Source: an uncultured Lachnospiraceae bacterium | Lineage (GTDB): Bacteria; Bacillota; Clostridia; Lachnospirales; Lachnospiraceae | Direction of reading: 5' to 3' | Length of the DNA stretch: 20,310 nucleotides | Assembly (NCBI GenBank): GCA_947594085.1 | Contig: CANQEB010000011.1 | Span: 1-20,310 of the forward strand | Shown here: positions 4,309 through 12,210 of the stretch, piece after piece | Layout of the letters: every line of letters starts with the position of its first letter | How positions within the stretch are numbered: position 1 is the first letter of the stretch | Made by a program: the position numbers and the translations under genes | Notes under the pieces: model-generated | Database searches by the model: none | Told to the model about the DNA's origin: nothing | The model's input: only the letters and a program-made list of their open reading frames with translations

Positions 4309-5970
4309 TTACAGCAGCCGGTACCTTGTAAGCGCCGCCAGAATCTCCTGCACGCGCACCATCGCGGCCGGACCCGCCCCGTAATTCTTCGGCGTAACGC
4401 TTAAGATGCCTTCGCGCGCGAGCTTCTGCGCCGCTTCCTGCGCAAGCTGCGCCGCGCTCTTCCGTCCGTCCGCCATGCGGCTGAGTATGTATTGAAGCGT
4501 GTAGCCCAGCGCGGCCGTCTGCGTCTCGTCCACAATCTGCTCCAGATAGCGCAGATCGATCTCCGTCTTGTCGAGGCTCAGCGTGTCCCAGCCGTGCACG
4601 CGCATCTTCTCGATCTCTTTCTTCCGGACGACCTTCTTCAGCCAGACACGCTTCTGCACTGCTTCCTCCGTGAGGCTCACCGCGAGCTGCTTCGCGCGCG
4701 CTGTCACGTCCTTCGCCACATAGCAGTCCATCTGCAGCACCGTGTCCGCCACCGAGAGATAATCTCCCGAGCTTCCCGCCACGAGCACCGTCGACACGCC
4801 GAGATCGCTGTACAGGCTGCGGATCTTGCGGATGAACGGCGTGATCGGCTCCTTCTCATCCGACACGAGCTGCGCCATCCGTCCGTCGCGCACCATGAAA
4901 TTCGTCGCAGACGTGTCCTCGTCGATCAGCAGCACGGTGCTGCCGCAGGCCAACGCTTCGACCGTGTTTGCCGCCTGAGACGTGCTGCCGCTGGCGTTCT
5001 CCGTCGAGAAACAAGTCGTGTCCGTCTTTGTCGGAAGATTACTGATGAACATCGAGATATCCGTCTCGTGGACGCAGCGCCCCTCCTCAGCGCGCAGCTT
5101 GAATGCACTCTCATCTGTCAGGACATACTCCCTCCCGTCGCCCGCGATGTGGTTGTATACACCGCGCTCCAGCGCCTTCAAAAGCGTCGACTTTCCGTGG
5201 AAGCCACCGCCTGCGATCACCGTGATCCCCCTGCGGATCCCCATGCCGCGCAACGCCCCTCTGTGCGGCAGCGTAAGCGTCACGGCAAGGCTCTCCGGAC
5301 TCTCAAACTTCACCGCTTCCTTCATCGGCCGCTGCGACACACCGCTTTCACGCGGGAGCACCGAGCCGTCCCCAACGAACGCCACCAGACCCAGCCGCTT
5401 TAGCTCGCCGCGGATAAAATGCTGATCGTCCGCCAGAAAGATCACCTGCTGCAGCTCCCGCTGCATTGCGGGCTGCATGCGAAACGCCTTCTCCGACACC
5501 TCCGGCAGCAGATCAAACAGGATCTTCTCCAACTCGCCCGCCGCGATCGTCCGCCCGTAGGCCGGGAAACCGACCTCGATGCGCGCCGTCACCGCCTCCG
5601 CGGAAATCTGCATCGCCGTGCGCTCCAGGATTTCCTGACCCGCATAACACGCCGTCACGAGACCACTCTTGCCGGAGCCTTTGCGCTCACGATCCATGCA
5701 CATCCGCAGACTTCGGTGCAGCCGTCTCAACAGGTAATCCTCCACCGCCATTCTGCGGTGCTTCTGCGCGAAATATTCCCCGGGGATATTGTCCCGGTTA
5801 CCGTACACGATCCGCACCCTCGATGGCGTCGCGAACGGATCCCCCTGCACATGGTCGATGCACAGGCGGTACGTCCCGAAATCGTATTCTCCCTCGAGCA
5901 CCTTGTATGCCTTGTATCCCTTATGGTCAATCTGGCGCAGCTGCGCCCTCAGTTCATTCTGTGTTTTCAT
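4309..5970 (-). CDS. Predicted ATPase of the ABC class (PF09818 type)
   Basis: A 553-aa soluble protein. The ATP-binding core has a Walker A motif, GGGFHGKST, at about residues 254-262, an unusual signature-like SGSTSQA at 327-333, and a Walker B, VLLIDEDTSA, at 346-355. The N-terminal third (YRLCIDHVQGDPFATPSRVRI) is typical of this family, which includes bacterial proteins of unknown role. From memory, the trypanosome RNA-editing accessory protein MRB1590 is a relative, which hints at nucleic-acid binding. No transmembrane partner is present, so it is not a transporter. The start at 5970 has GAGGTGA seven nt upstream. The frame extends to 6006 without a better site. The MATE gene upstream is on the same strand, 161 nt away, and co-transcription is uncertain. 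Confidence 0.88.
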   Translation of the reverse strand: MKTQNELRAQLRQIDHKGYKAYKVLEGEYDFGTYRLCIDHVQGDPFATPSRVRIVYGNRDNIPGEYFAQKHRRMAVEDYLLRRLHRSLRMCMDRERKGSGKSGLVTACYAGQEILERTAMQISAEAVTARIEVGFPAYGRTIAAGELEKILFDLLPEVSEKAFRMQPAMQRELQQVIFLADDQHFIRGELKRLGLVAFVGDGSVLPRESGVSQRPMKEAVKFESPESLAVTLTLPHRGALRGMGIRRGITVIAGGGFHGKSTLLKALERGVYNHIAGDGREYVLTDESAFKLRAEEGRCVHETDISMFISNLPTKTDTTCFSTENASGSTSQAANTVEALACGSTVLLIDEDTSATNFMVRDGRMAQLVSDEKEPITPFIRKIRSLYSDLGVSTVLVAGSSGDYLSVADTVLQMDCYVAKDVTARAKQLAVSLTEEAVQKRVWLKKVVRKKEIEKMRVHGWDTLSLDKTEIDLRYLEQIVDETQTAALGYTLQYILSRMADGRKSAAQLAQEAAQKLAREGILSVTPKNYGAGPAAMVRVQEILAALTRYRLL

Positions 5971-6088
5971 CCCGTCACCTCGTACTAATTTCTCAAATCC
6001 TATCACTTACTCCGACCGCTTGCATCCCTCCGGCCTTTCTTTTCCTGCCGTTCTTCAAAAATCCCTCTCTGTGTCGATTCGATATTGC

Positions 6089-6110
6089 AAAAACAGGTGC
6101 AGTCGACCTG
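6089..6110 (-). terminator. Weak terminator candidate after the MATE gene
   Basis: On the minus strand CAGGT (6110-6106) pairs with ACCTG (6098-6094) around a 7-nt loop, followed by five U. The stem is only five base pairs, so read-through into the ATPase gene is plausible. Confidence 0.4.
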
Positions 6111-6131
6111 CAAAATCCCATCATCCCCATC

Positions 6132-7478
6132 TCAAGTCAGATGTAGCCCCTCCACATGCTTCGAGAATCCCCGGAACCGCCACAGGAATACAATCATCCG
6201 GAAGATCCAGTCGATAAACATTGCGTACCACACATACTCGACGCCGTGTTGGAAACCTACGATGAACAGGTACGCACAGCCCACCCGAAACGCCCACATG
6301 GAAAAGATCGCGACAATCATGGTGAACTTTGCGTCGTTCGCCGCACGCAGCGCGTTTGGCAGCAAAAAGGCAAATGGCCAGACAAGCATTGCAAAACAAT
6401 GATCCAGTGTCATTCTCGCGGCGATGCGCGACGCCTCACCGGACAAATTGTAAATGTTTACCCAGAGTCCTCGCCCGGCACCCAACACGACCGTCAGAAC
6501 CGCCAGCATCGCATAGTTGATGACGAGCAACTTTTTGACGTAATATCTGGCCTGCTCGACCTCCTGCGCGCCTACACACTGTCCGACGATTGTCGTCATG
6601 CCCAGGCCCAGCGCATTTCCCGGAAGATAGAGAAACATCACCAGATTGCAGGCCACCGCGTAGCCCGCAATGGACGGAGTACCCAGCGTGGAAACCAGAC
6701 TCTGCAGCGTCAGCTTTCCAAATTGAAACATACCGTTCTCCACGCCGCCCGGTATGCCGATCGAGAGAATCCGGTGGATCATTCTTCCATCCGGTCGCAG
6801 ATCCGAGACGTGATGAATACGGATCTCATTTCCCGGCTTCTGAAGCAGGAAGAAGATCAATACGGCCGCCGCCATACGAGAGATCAGGGTAGGAATCGCC
6901 ACACCGGAGACGTCCATGTGCAGCCCGAAGATGCAGATCGCGTTTCCGACAATATTCAGCCCGTTCATGAACAAGGAGACATTCATGGACACTCTGGAAT
7001 TGCCCGTGGAGCGAAACAGTGCCGCCCCGGAATTGTAGATCGCCAGAAACGGAAACGACAATGTCGTAATCAGATAATAGGTATAGGCGTTGCTCATGAC
7101 GTCCGCTTCCACCCGTCCGAAAATCAGCGACAACAGATGTCTGCCGCTGAGCAGGAAAATAGCCGTCACCACGGCCGAACCGCCCAGAGTGATCGTGAAC
7201 AGCTGGCCCGCCGACCGATTCGCCATCTTTCCGTTCTTCATCCCGATGAACTGGGCGCACACCACCGTTCCACCGGCAGTCAGGGCCGCCAGAAACTGGA
7301 TTACCAGCTGGTTCAAAGAGTCCACAAGCGAAACGCCGGACACGGCTGCCTCCCCAAGGGACGCTACCATCACCACATCCACCATGCCCACGAGCACATT
7401 CAAAAGCTGCTCGACGATCAACGGCCAGAGCAGCTGATAGAGCTGGCGGTTGCTAAACAGATAATTTGATCTCTTCAC
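6132..7478 (-). CDS. MATE-family multidrug/organic cation efflux transporter
   Basis: A 448-aa integral membrane protein with about twelve hydrophobic segments. The N-terminus (LYQLLWPLIVEQLLNVLVGMVDVVMVASLGEAAVSGVSL) contains the conserved P-[LI]-x-x-EQ and GMVD-x-x-MV-x-x-LG-x-x-AV features of the MATE fold. LGMGMTTIVGQCVGA marks the second half. These proteins expel drugs, metabolites or toxic cations using a sodium or proton gradient. The substrate cannot be read from sequence. The start is GTG at 7478, with AGAGG nine nt upstream. The protein is full length. Confidence 0.93.
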   Translation of the reverse strand: MKRSNYLFSNRQLYQLLWPLIVEQLLNVLVGMVDVVMVASLGEAAVSGVSLVDSLNQLVIQFLAALTAGGTVVCAQFIGMKNGKMANRSAGQLFTITLGGSAVVTAIFLLSGRHLLSLIFGRVEADVMSNAYTYYLITTLSFPFLAIYNSGAALFRSTGNSRVSMNVSLFMNGLNIVGNAICIFGLHMDVSGVAIPTLISRMAAAVLIFFLLQKPGNEIRIHHVSDLRPDGRMIHRILSIGIPGGVENGMFQFGKLTLQSLVSTLGTPSIAGYAVACNLVMFLYLPGNALGLGMTTIVGQCVGAQEVEQARYYVKKLLVINYAMLAVLTVVLGAGRGLWVNIYNLSGEASRIAARMTLDHCFAMLVWPFAFLLPNALRAANDAKFTMIVAIFSMWAFRVGCAYLFIVGFQHGVEYVWYAMFIDWIFRMIVFLWRFRGFSKHVEGLHLT

Positions 7479-7571
7479 ACAAGAAGACCTCTTTTCTTTT
7501 GTACGAATTATTTCACATTTTCCATATTTTTCTGCGCTGCAATAGGGTTTTGCCCCGCGTATGCAAAGATC

Positions 7572-8006
7572 TCAGCCTTTCCCCCAGCGCATATAAAAGC
7601 CCAGCAGGCTCCCGCTCACCTTCCCGAGTGCCATCGTGATCACAATCCAGCTCAAGCCCTTTGTGATGCCGAGCCGCCTGCAATAAACCGGAAATACATT
7701 GACGACCTCCGCGAGCGCCAAAATCCAGCTTCCCACAAAGATCCCGATAAAAAGTCCGCCGAGTCCCAGGATCCACACGCCGACCGGAAGCCGCAGATCA
7801 TAGACCGTCAGCAGAGTGCCCGCCACCGCGCCGAGAAGAATCGCGTCCTCATACCAGAAGATCCGCTCTGCCGTGCGCGTGATCCCAATATATCGCGTAA
7901 TAATTCCAAGCCCAACCATCAGCGCCACAACGCCCCCAGCCACGATAAAACCAGAGGAAAATCCAGTCAGTGCAACCAGCGCCTGCGCCATCCATGTATG
8001 TCCCAT
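7572..8006 (-). CDS. spoVAB: Stage V sporulation protein AB
   Basis: A 144-aa hydrophobic protein with about four membrane helices (segments from residues 12, 55, 73 and 117). It matches SpoVAB in length and in the pattern FSSGFIVAGGVVALMVGLGIITR followed by LGGLFIGIFVGSWILALAEV-N-FP. With SpoVAA it belongs to the SpoVA set in the inner spore membrane, linked to dipicolinic acid movement and germination. The start has GGAGG about ten nt upstream. It follows spoVAA by 173 nt. The other spoVA genes (AC, AD, AE) are not next to it here. Confidence 0.92.
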   Translation of the reverse strand: MGHTWMAQALVALTGFSSGFIVAGGVVALMVGLGIITRYIGITRTAERIFWYEDAILLGAVAGTLLTVYDLRLPVGVWILGLGGLFIGIFVGSWILALAEVVNVFPVYCRRLGITKGLSWIVITMALGKVSGSLLGFYMRWGKG

Positions 8007-8179
8007 AACTCTTCCCTCCTGCAGCTGTTATTTACTCATCCTGTCGTCCCAGCCTCTGCAGCATGCTCTCCGGCCCACCTCTCCGGCTTCTGCAGCAGGC
8101 ATCTCTGCCAGCTTTCCTGGCCCTGACAGCACACTTCCTGGCCTGCTCCGCACAGCAGCCTCTGGGCAGCGGCACTTTT

Positions 8180-8800
8180 CTATAGCCTGCGCTCCTTGCG
8201 ATTGCCGGACTCGATCAGCGTCGTGTCGACATCGTCCTCGTACGTGCGCATCTCGACCTCCAGCGGTGTCGGATCCGACAGGTTCTTTTTGCGCGCGAAG
8301 TGGTGGAAGAAAATAAGTATGCCGAGTCCCACCCCGATCGAATAGGACAATTCAAGCAACGTGAAACCATCCGAAGCCTCGCCAGTAAAAGTCTCATAGA
8401 GCTGCGCGAACAGTGTCGTAATCCCGACATCGTTGTTGAATGCCATGATGGAGAACGCCGCACCGAAGAAGGCTAGCACGCACACGAAAATCGTCTTTCC
8501 CCAGCTCAACGCGTCAGACAGCTTGTCCTTCTTCTCCACTGTGATGATAAAATCGGCTTCGCCCAGATTGCTGACCTCCAGATTCGGGAACTCCTTCTGA
8601 ATCACCTCGATCACGTCGAGCACTGAGAACACATAACGCCCCGGCCCCTTGATAATCTCCGTCGGCAGCCGCAGGACCTTAACCTTGCTCTCCGTCGCCT
8701 TGTCGCTGCAATTGATCGAGGCAATGTCCTTCAACATAACGTGCTCATGCTCTGCCTGCACATTCTTGTCGATCTTCAGATACAGCGTGTCACAGCTCAT
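8180..8800 (-). CDS. spoVAA: Stage V sporulation protein AA
   Basis: A 206-aa protein, the usual SpoVAA length. The first ~95 residues form a soluble domain (MSCDTLYLKIDKNVQ, KVKVLRLPTEIIKGPGRYVFSVLDVIEVIQKEFPN). Two membrane helices follow, at about residues 108-130 and 155-175, then a charged tail. The reading frame is open further upstream to 8905, but ATG at 8800 has AAGGAGG six nt ahead and gives the family N-terminus. That ribosome site lies inside the coding region of the 56-aa gene upstream, whose end overlaps by 11 nt, so the two are probably translationally coupled. After the TAG stop the same frame stays open for about 55 codons of low-complexity sequence, which I regard as non-coding. 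Confidence 0.9.
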   Translation of the reverse strand: MSCDTLYLKIDKNVQAEHEHVMLKDIASINCSDKATESKVKVLRLPTEIIKGPGRYVFSVLDVIEVIQKEFPNLEVSNLGEADFIITVEKKDKLSDALSWGKTIFVCVLAFFGAAFSIMAFNNDVGITTLFAQLYETFTGEASDGFTLLELSYSIGVGLGILIFFHHFARKKNLSDPTPLEVEMRTYEDDVDTTLIESGNRKERRL

Positions 8801-8960
8801 GGGAAGCCTCCTTCCCAATCGGCCGTTGCGCCTCAAACTCCGCGAGCACCGCGTCCGCCTGCGGTTTGTCGGAATCCTGCCCAAAATACCACGCCGCGCC
8901 CGCAAAGATCATCAGCGCCGTAATTAAGATCAGATAGCGCGTCAACATTTTCCGTTCCAT
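8790..8960 (-). CDS. Small membrane-anchored protein (56 aa) preceding spoVAA
   Basis: This short frame encodes MERKMLTRYLILITALMIFAGA, then AWYFGQDSDKPQ, and ends KEASHEL. It has a basic N-terminus, one strong membrane helix (about residues 8-26) and a charged tail of ~30 residues. AGAGGTGG lies five nt before ATG, and the stop overlaps spoVAA by 11 nt in a different frame, the usual sign of coupled translation. I do not recognise a family. By position it is probably expressed with spoVAA-spoVAB in the forespore and inserted in the spore inner membrane. The evidence for coding is the ribosome site, the overlap and the plausible membrane architecture. Confidence 0.72.
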   Translation of the reverse strand: MERKMLTRYLILITALMIFAGAAWYFGQDSDKPQADAVLAEFEAQRPIGKEASHEL

Positions 8961-9088
8961 GCAATCCACCTCTCGCTCTTATTCAGCTGCCGTCTGATCC
9001 CATCCGCCCGGGACGACGACAACGTCTATGCCTGCAAACCCCAGGAGAGCTGTCTGCGGTCTCTCACATGGGCTTACATGATTGAGGA

Positions 9089-9117
9089 TAGTATCACCAG
9101 ATCACACAGAATTATCC
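9089..9117 (-). promoter_or_regulatory. Candidate forespore (sigma-G/sigma-F type) promoter for the spoVA genes
   Basis: On the minus strand GGATA (9117-9113) is followed after 17 nt by GATACTA (9095-9089). It resembles the sigma-G pattern GNATA...CATACTA, with the first base of the -10 differing. In B. subtilis the spoVA operon is read by sigma-G, so a site here makes sense. It would leave a leader of about 125 nt. Confidence 0.4.
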
Positions 9118-9139
9118 ATATTTTCTTCGCAATCAGCCG

Positions 9140-9772
9140 CTATTGGTTCGCGCGTTGCTTCAGATACGCCGTGCGGCCTGTCTCGTAAAGATTGTTTCCT
9201 TCACTGTCGATGATGACGACAAGTGGCATCTCCTCTACATACAGCCTGCGCAACGCCTCCGCGCCGAGATCCTCATACGCGATCAGTTCCGCTTCCTTGA
9301 TGCATTTCGCAAGCAACGCACCTGCACCCCCGATCGCCCCGAAATATACGCCGCCGTACTTTTTCATCGCCTCGACCACCTCTGGCAGCCTTGCGCCTTT
9401 TCCAATCATGCCGCGTGCTCCCACGCGCATCATCGCCGGGGCATAGGCGTCCATGCGCCCGCTCGTCGTCGGTCCCGCGGAGCCGATCACCTGACCAGGC
9501 TTCGCCGGAGACGGCCCGACATAATAGATCGTCGCATCCTTCGGATCGAATGGAAGCTCCTCCCCGCGCGCGAGTGTCTCGCACATGCGCTTGTGCCCGG
9601 CATCCCTGGAGGTGTAAACTGTCCCGGTCAGATACACCGTGTCACCTGCATGGAGCGTCCGCGCCAGCTCCTCGGTGAGCGGCAACGTGATATGTCGCTG
9701 ATTTTCGGTCTTTTCTGTCTTAGGTTCCTGCTGCTCTCCTCCGGCGGACGACAAAGTAGTGTACTTTTCCAT
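9140..9772 (-). CDS. Fe-S class I fumarate/tartrate hydratase, beta subunit
   Basis: A 210-aa protein matching the C-terminal domain of class I fumarases and the TtdB subunit of L-tartrate dehydratase: LHAGDTVYLTGTVYTSRDAGHKR, then YVGPSPAKPGQVIGSAGPTTSGRMD, then IGKGARLPEVVEAM and KYGGVYFGAIGGAGAL. With the alpha subunit it would interconvert fumarate and malate (or dehydrate tartrate). Sequence alone does not settle the substrate. It starts one nt after the alpha stop, with GGAGGTGA inside the end of alpha, a tight translational couple. The first ~25 residues are a polar extension before the conserved core. No clear terminator follows, so some transcripts may run on into the spoVA region. 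Confidence 0.92.
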   Translation of the reverse strand: MEKYTTLSSAGGEQQEPKTEKTENQRHITLPLTEELARTLHAGDTVYLTGTVYTSRDAGHKRMCETLARGEELPFDPKDATIYYVGPSPAKPGQVIGSAGPTTSGRMDAYAPAMMRVGARGMIGKGARLPEVVEAMKKYGGVYFGAIGGAGALLAKCIKEAELIAYEDLGAEALRRLYVEEMPLVVIIDSEGNNLYETGRTAYLKQRANQ

Positions 9773-9773
9773 C

Positions 9774-10616
9774 TCAGATCACCTCCGTCATGTGCCGTGT
9801 CACGTGGCAACTGATATTGATTGCGCACGGCATGCCCGCGATATGCGTCGGCATCGTCTCAATGTTGAGTCCGAGCGCCGTCGTCCTTCCACCGAAGCCC
9901 TGCGGACCGATGCCGAGACAGTTGATCCTCTCCAGCATTTCTTCCTCGAGCCTTGCATAGAATGGATCCGGATTCCGCGAATCCAGCGGGCGAAGCAGTG
10001 CTTTCTTCGCCAGAAGCGCCGCCTTGTCAAATGTCCCGCCAATCCCAACGCCGACCACCATCGGCGGACAAGGATTCGGCCCCGCCGTCTCCACCGTCTC
10101 CAAGATGAAGTTCTTGATTCCTTGCAGCCCGGCAGATGGCTTAAACATGCGGATCGCGCTCATGTTCTCACTGCCGAAGCCCTTTGGCCCAACTGTCACT
10201 TTAATCTGCTCGCCCGGCACAATCTCCGTGTAGAGCATCGCCGGCGTATTGTCCTCCGTGTTTCCGCGGCGCACCGGATCCTTCACGACCGACTTGCGCA
10301 GATAACCTTCCCTATAGCCGCGACGCACGCCCTCGTCCACCGCCTCGCGCAGATCGCCATTCGCAATGTGCACATCCTGTCCAATCTCCAGAAATACACA
10401 CGCCATGCCCGTATCCTGGCAGATCGGTACCTCATTCTCATCCGCGATCTCGTAGTTCTCGATGATCCTGTCCAGAACGTCCTGTGCGATTGTCCAGTCC
10501 TCACATGCGCGGCAGTCCCGAATCGCACATTTCACATCCTCCGGAAGCTGCTCGTTCGCCTTGATACACAGCCGTTTTACAACGTCCGTGATCATCTCCG
10601 CCTGAATCTCTCTCAC
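9774..10616 (-). CDS. Fe-S class I fumarate/tartrate hydratase, alpha subunit
   Basis: A 280-aa protein of the class I fumarase N-terminal (TtdA/FumA) family. It carries the [4Fe-4S] cluster ligands: Cys66 in PICQDTG, Cys183 in GPNPCPPMVVGVG and Cys270 in ISCHVTRH, in the order known for this family. KGFGSENMS (147-152 region) and GIGGTFDKAA are further hallmarks. The cluster makes such enzymes oxygen-sensitive, which suits an anaerobe. The start is GTG at 10616, with GGAGG five nt upstream. It is the first gene of a two-gene operon with beta and has a good promoter at 10702-10730. It sits between sigF and the spoVA genes, an unusual place for a metabolic enzyme. Confidence 0.93.
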   Translation of the reverse strand: MREIQAEMITDVVKRLCIKANEQLPEDVKCAIRDCRACEDWTIAQDVLDRIIENYEIADENEVPICQDTGMACVFLEIGQDVHIANGDLREAVDEGVRRGYREGYLRKSVVKDPVRRGNTEDNTPAMLYTEIVPGEQIKVTVGPKGFGSENMSAIRMFKPSAGLQGIKNFILETVETAGPNPCPPMVVGVGIGGTFDKAALLAKKALLRPLDSRNPDPFYARLEEEMLERINCLGIGPQGFGGRTTALGLNIETMPTHIAGMPCAINISCHVTRHMTEVI

Positions 10617-10701
10617 CGTCTCTCCTCCTCTTTTGCAGCTGTTTCATAACCATAGCCCTGATATAGGCTTTTATCCGTTTTCTTTTTCTGCAATGCACCT
10701 T

Positions 10702-10730
10702 ATCATACCAAGTACCCGAAATTCCTGCAA
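10702..10730 (-). promoter_or_regulatory. Sigma-A-like promoter of the fumarate hydratase operon
   Basis: On the minus strand: TTGCAG (10730-10725), 17-nt spacer, TATGAT (10707-10702), with an extended TGG before the -10. The leader would be about 80 nt. This makes the hydratase genes independent of the sporulation promoter upstream. Confidence 0.65.
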
Positions 10731-10795
10731 GTGGCAATTACGCTTTTGTGCCATGTTTTTGACGGCACCGGAAATATTTTTAAATTTGTCTGTCC

Positions 10796-10819
10796 AAACC
10801 GTAAACTGCCGTACGGTTT
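10796..10819. other. Hairpin downstream of sigF
   Basis: A perfect 8-bp inverted repeat (AAACCGTA 10796-10803, TACGGTTT 10812-10819) with an 8-nt loop, about 60 nt past the sigF stop. On the minus strand no U-run follows, so it may stabilise the 3' end of the spoIIA transcript instead of terminating it. The rest of 10617-10877 is AT-rich and holds only the hydratase promoter. Confidence 0.45.
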
Positions 10820-10877
10820 TCTTCTCATTTTCTCTGTTTTATTTATTCTAACGGTTAATCAACAAAAACAAAACTGT

Positions 10878-11606
10878 TTACGTCCCCGCCTCGCGCAGCT
10901 TCTTCAGGATCCGCTTCTCAGCGCGTGACACTTGCACCTGGGTCATTCCAAGCCGTTCGGCCACCTGAACCTGTGTACAGTCTTCAAAATAGCGCAGCCG
11001 GATGATCTCCTGCTCATCTTCTGACAAAAGCTTCAGAAGACCCAAAAGCAGCATGCGATTCAAGAGCTCTTCGTTGCGGTCCTTGTTGTCTGGCAAACGA
11101 TCTCCCAGCAACACCGGAGTCCCATCCCCGCTGTAAATCGTCTGGCTCAGTGACTCCACCTCCGACATTGCCTCCATCGCGAGCACAAGGTCCTCGGCAC
11201 TGATTCCGGTCTCCTGCGCGATCTCCTCCACCGTCGGCTCCCTCCCGCCACGCTTCTCCAGCAAGTCGCGCGCCCGGTATGCTTTTGCCGCTTCTTCCTT
11301 CAGGATTCTGCTCACCTTGATCATCCCATCATCGCGCAGGAAACGCTTGATCTCACCGGTGATCATCGGAACCGCATACGTCGAGAAACGAACCTCATAA
11401 GAACAGTCAAAATTGTCAATCGCCTTCAGCAGACCAATGCACCCGATCTGCACCAAATCCTCCTGGTCACAGCCGCGCCCCTGAAACCGGTGCACCACCG
11501 TGAACACAAGCCCCATGTTCTCCTCTACCAATTGTTCTCTGGCATTTTTATCCCCCTCGTGAACCCGTTTAATCAGCGCAAGGGTGTGCTCCATCTGCCA
11601 GATCAC
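10878..11606 (-). CDS. sigF: RNA polymerase sporulation sigma factor SigF (SpoIIAC)
   Basis: A 242-aa sigma-70 family protein that directs early forespore transcription. Region 2 is clear (EQLVEENMGLVFTVVHRF, then DLVQIGCIGLLKAIDNFD, then RFSTYAVPMITGEIKRFLRDDG). Region 3 follows (PTVEEIAQETGISAEDLVLAMEA). Region 4 has the helix-turn-helix CTQVQVAERLGMTQVQVSRAEKR. Length and order fit SigF, and it is third in spoIIAA-spoIIAB-sigF. The start is GTG at 11606, overlapping the spoIIAB stop by four nt (GTGA), with AGGA six nt upstream. An ATG at 11594 is too far from any ribosome site. Its activity is expected to be held by SpoIIAB and released by SpoIIAA. Confidence 0.95.
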   Translation of the reverse strand: MIWQMEHTLALIKRVHEGDKNAREQLVEENMGLVFTVVHRFQGRGCDQEDLVQIGCIGLLKAIDNFDCSYEVRFSTYAVPMITGEIKRFLRDDGMIKVSRILKEEAAKAYRARDLLEKRGGREPTVEEIAQETGISAEDLVLAMEAMSEVESLSQTIYSGDGTPVLLGDRLPDNKDRNEELLNRMLLLGLLKLLSEDEQEIIRLRYFEDCTQVQVAERLGMTQVQVSRAEKRILKKLREAGT

Positions 11607-12148
11607 GACCTTTCCTGTTTATTCCAGATTAGTTTCCCGGGCTGCCCGTCTGCCGTTTGTGAGGCCTCCTGTGTATCCTTCGCCACAGTACCGTCTGTCC
11701 GTTTTGTCACAACAGGCTCCCGCTCCTCCCGGGAAATCCGCTTGCGCATTTTCACGCACGTCCCCCGCCCAGGCTCGGACTCTACCTCGAGCGAGTCCAT
11801 AAACGCCTGCATAAAGGAAAATCCCATTCCAGCCCGGTCACATTCCTCCTTCGTCGTATAAAGAGGCTCCATCGCAAGCGCCACGTCCGCGATCCCCTTG
11901 CCTTCGTCTCGCACCTCCACATACAGTTCCTGTCCCTCAATTCTGCCCAGGATCGTGACTTTTTCTACTCTTCCCTCATAGCCGTGTATGATGGCGTTTG
12001 TGACCGCCTCCGACACAGCAGTCTTGACATCCGCCACTTCCTCCAGCGTAGGATTGAGCTGTGTCATAAACGCAGCCACTGTCACCCGGGCGAATCCTTC
12101 GTTGCAGGAACGACTGTCAAATTCCAGTTTCATCTCATTTTGCTGCAT
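11603..12148 (-). CDS. spoIIAB: Anti-sigma F factor / serine kinase SpoIIAB
   Basis: A 181-aa GHKL-type ATPase that binds SigF and phosphorylates SpoIIAA. The N-box is EAVTNAIIHGYEG (Asn51). The G1 box is VRDEGKGI (Asp81). The G2 box is AGMGFSFMQAFMD. Residues 1-138 cover the whole family domain. The remaining ~43 residues (EEREPVVTKRTDGTV onward, ending KLIWNKQERS) are a polar extension absent from the 146-aa B. subtilis protein. ATG at 12148 is preferred, with GGGAG six nt upstream. The frame extends to 12187 without a ribosome site. The stop overlaps the sigF start. Confidence 0.94.
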   Translation of the reverse strand: MQQNEMKLEFDSRSCNEGFARVTVAAFMTQLNPTLEEVADVKTAVSEAVTNAIIHGYEGRVEKVTILGRIEGQELYVEVRDEGKGIADVALAMEPLYTTKEECDRAGMGFSFMQAFMDSLEVESEPGRGTCVKMRKRISREEREPVVTKRTDGTVAKDTQEASQTADGQPGKLIWNKQERS

Positions 12149-12210
12149 AGTGTGCTCCCCCTTCGTCTGATACAATTTACAACACAAACGTTTCAGCCTG
12201 AATCAGATCG

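Noticed and set aside
4492..5403. Long plus-strand frame of 303 codons opposite the ABC-class ATPase.
   Set aside because: It is the GC-rich antisense shadow of a well-supported gene; its product is Arg/His/Leu-rich with no domain and no ribosome site.
6156..7469. 437-codon plus-strand frame opposite the MATE gene.
   Set aside because: Antisense shadow: composition dominated by His, Arg and Gln, while the minus strand encodes a clear MATE transporter.
8970..9085. Minus-strand frame reading about TILNHVSPCERPQTALLGF, then AGIDVVVVPGGWDQTAAE, in the leader before the 56-aa gene.
   Set aside because: It looks protein-like but is only about 40 codons, begins after a TGA and has no usable start codon or ribosome site.
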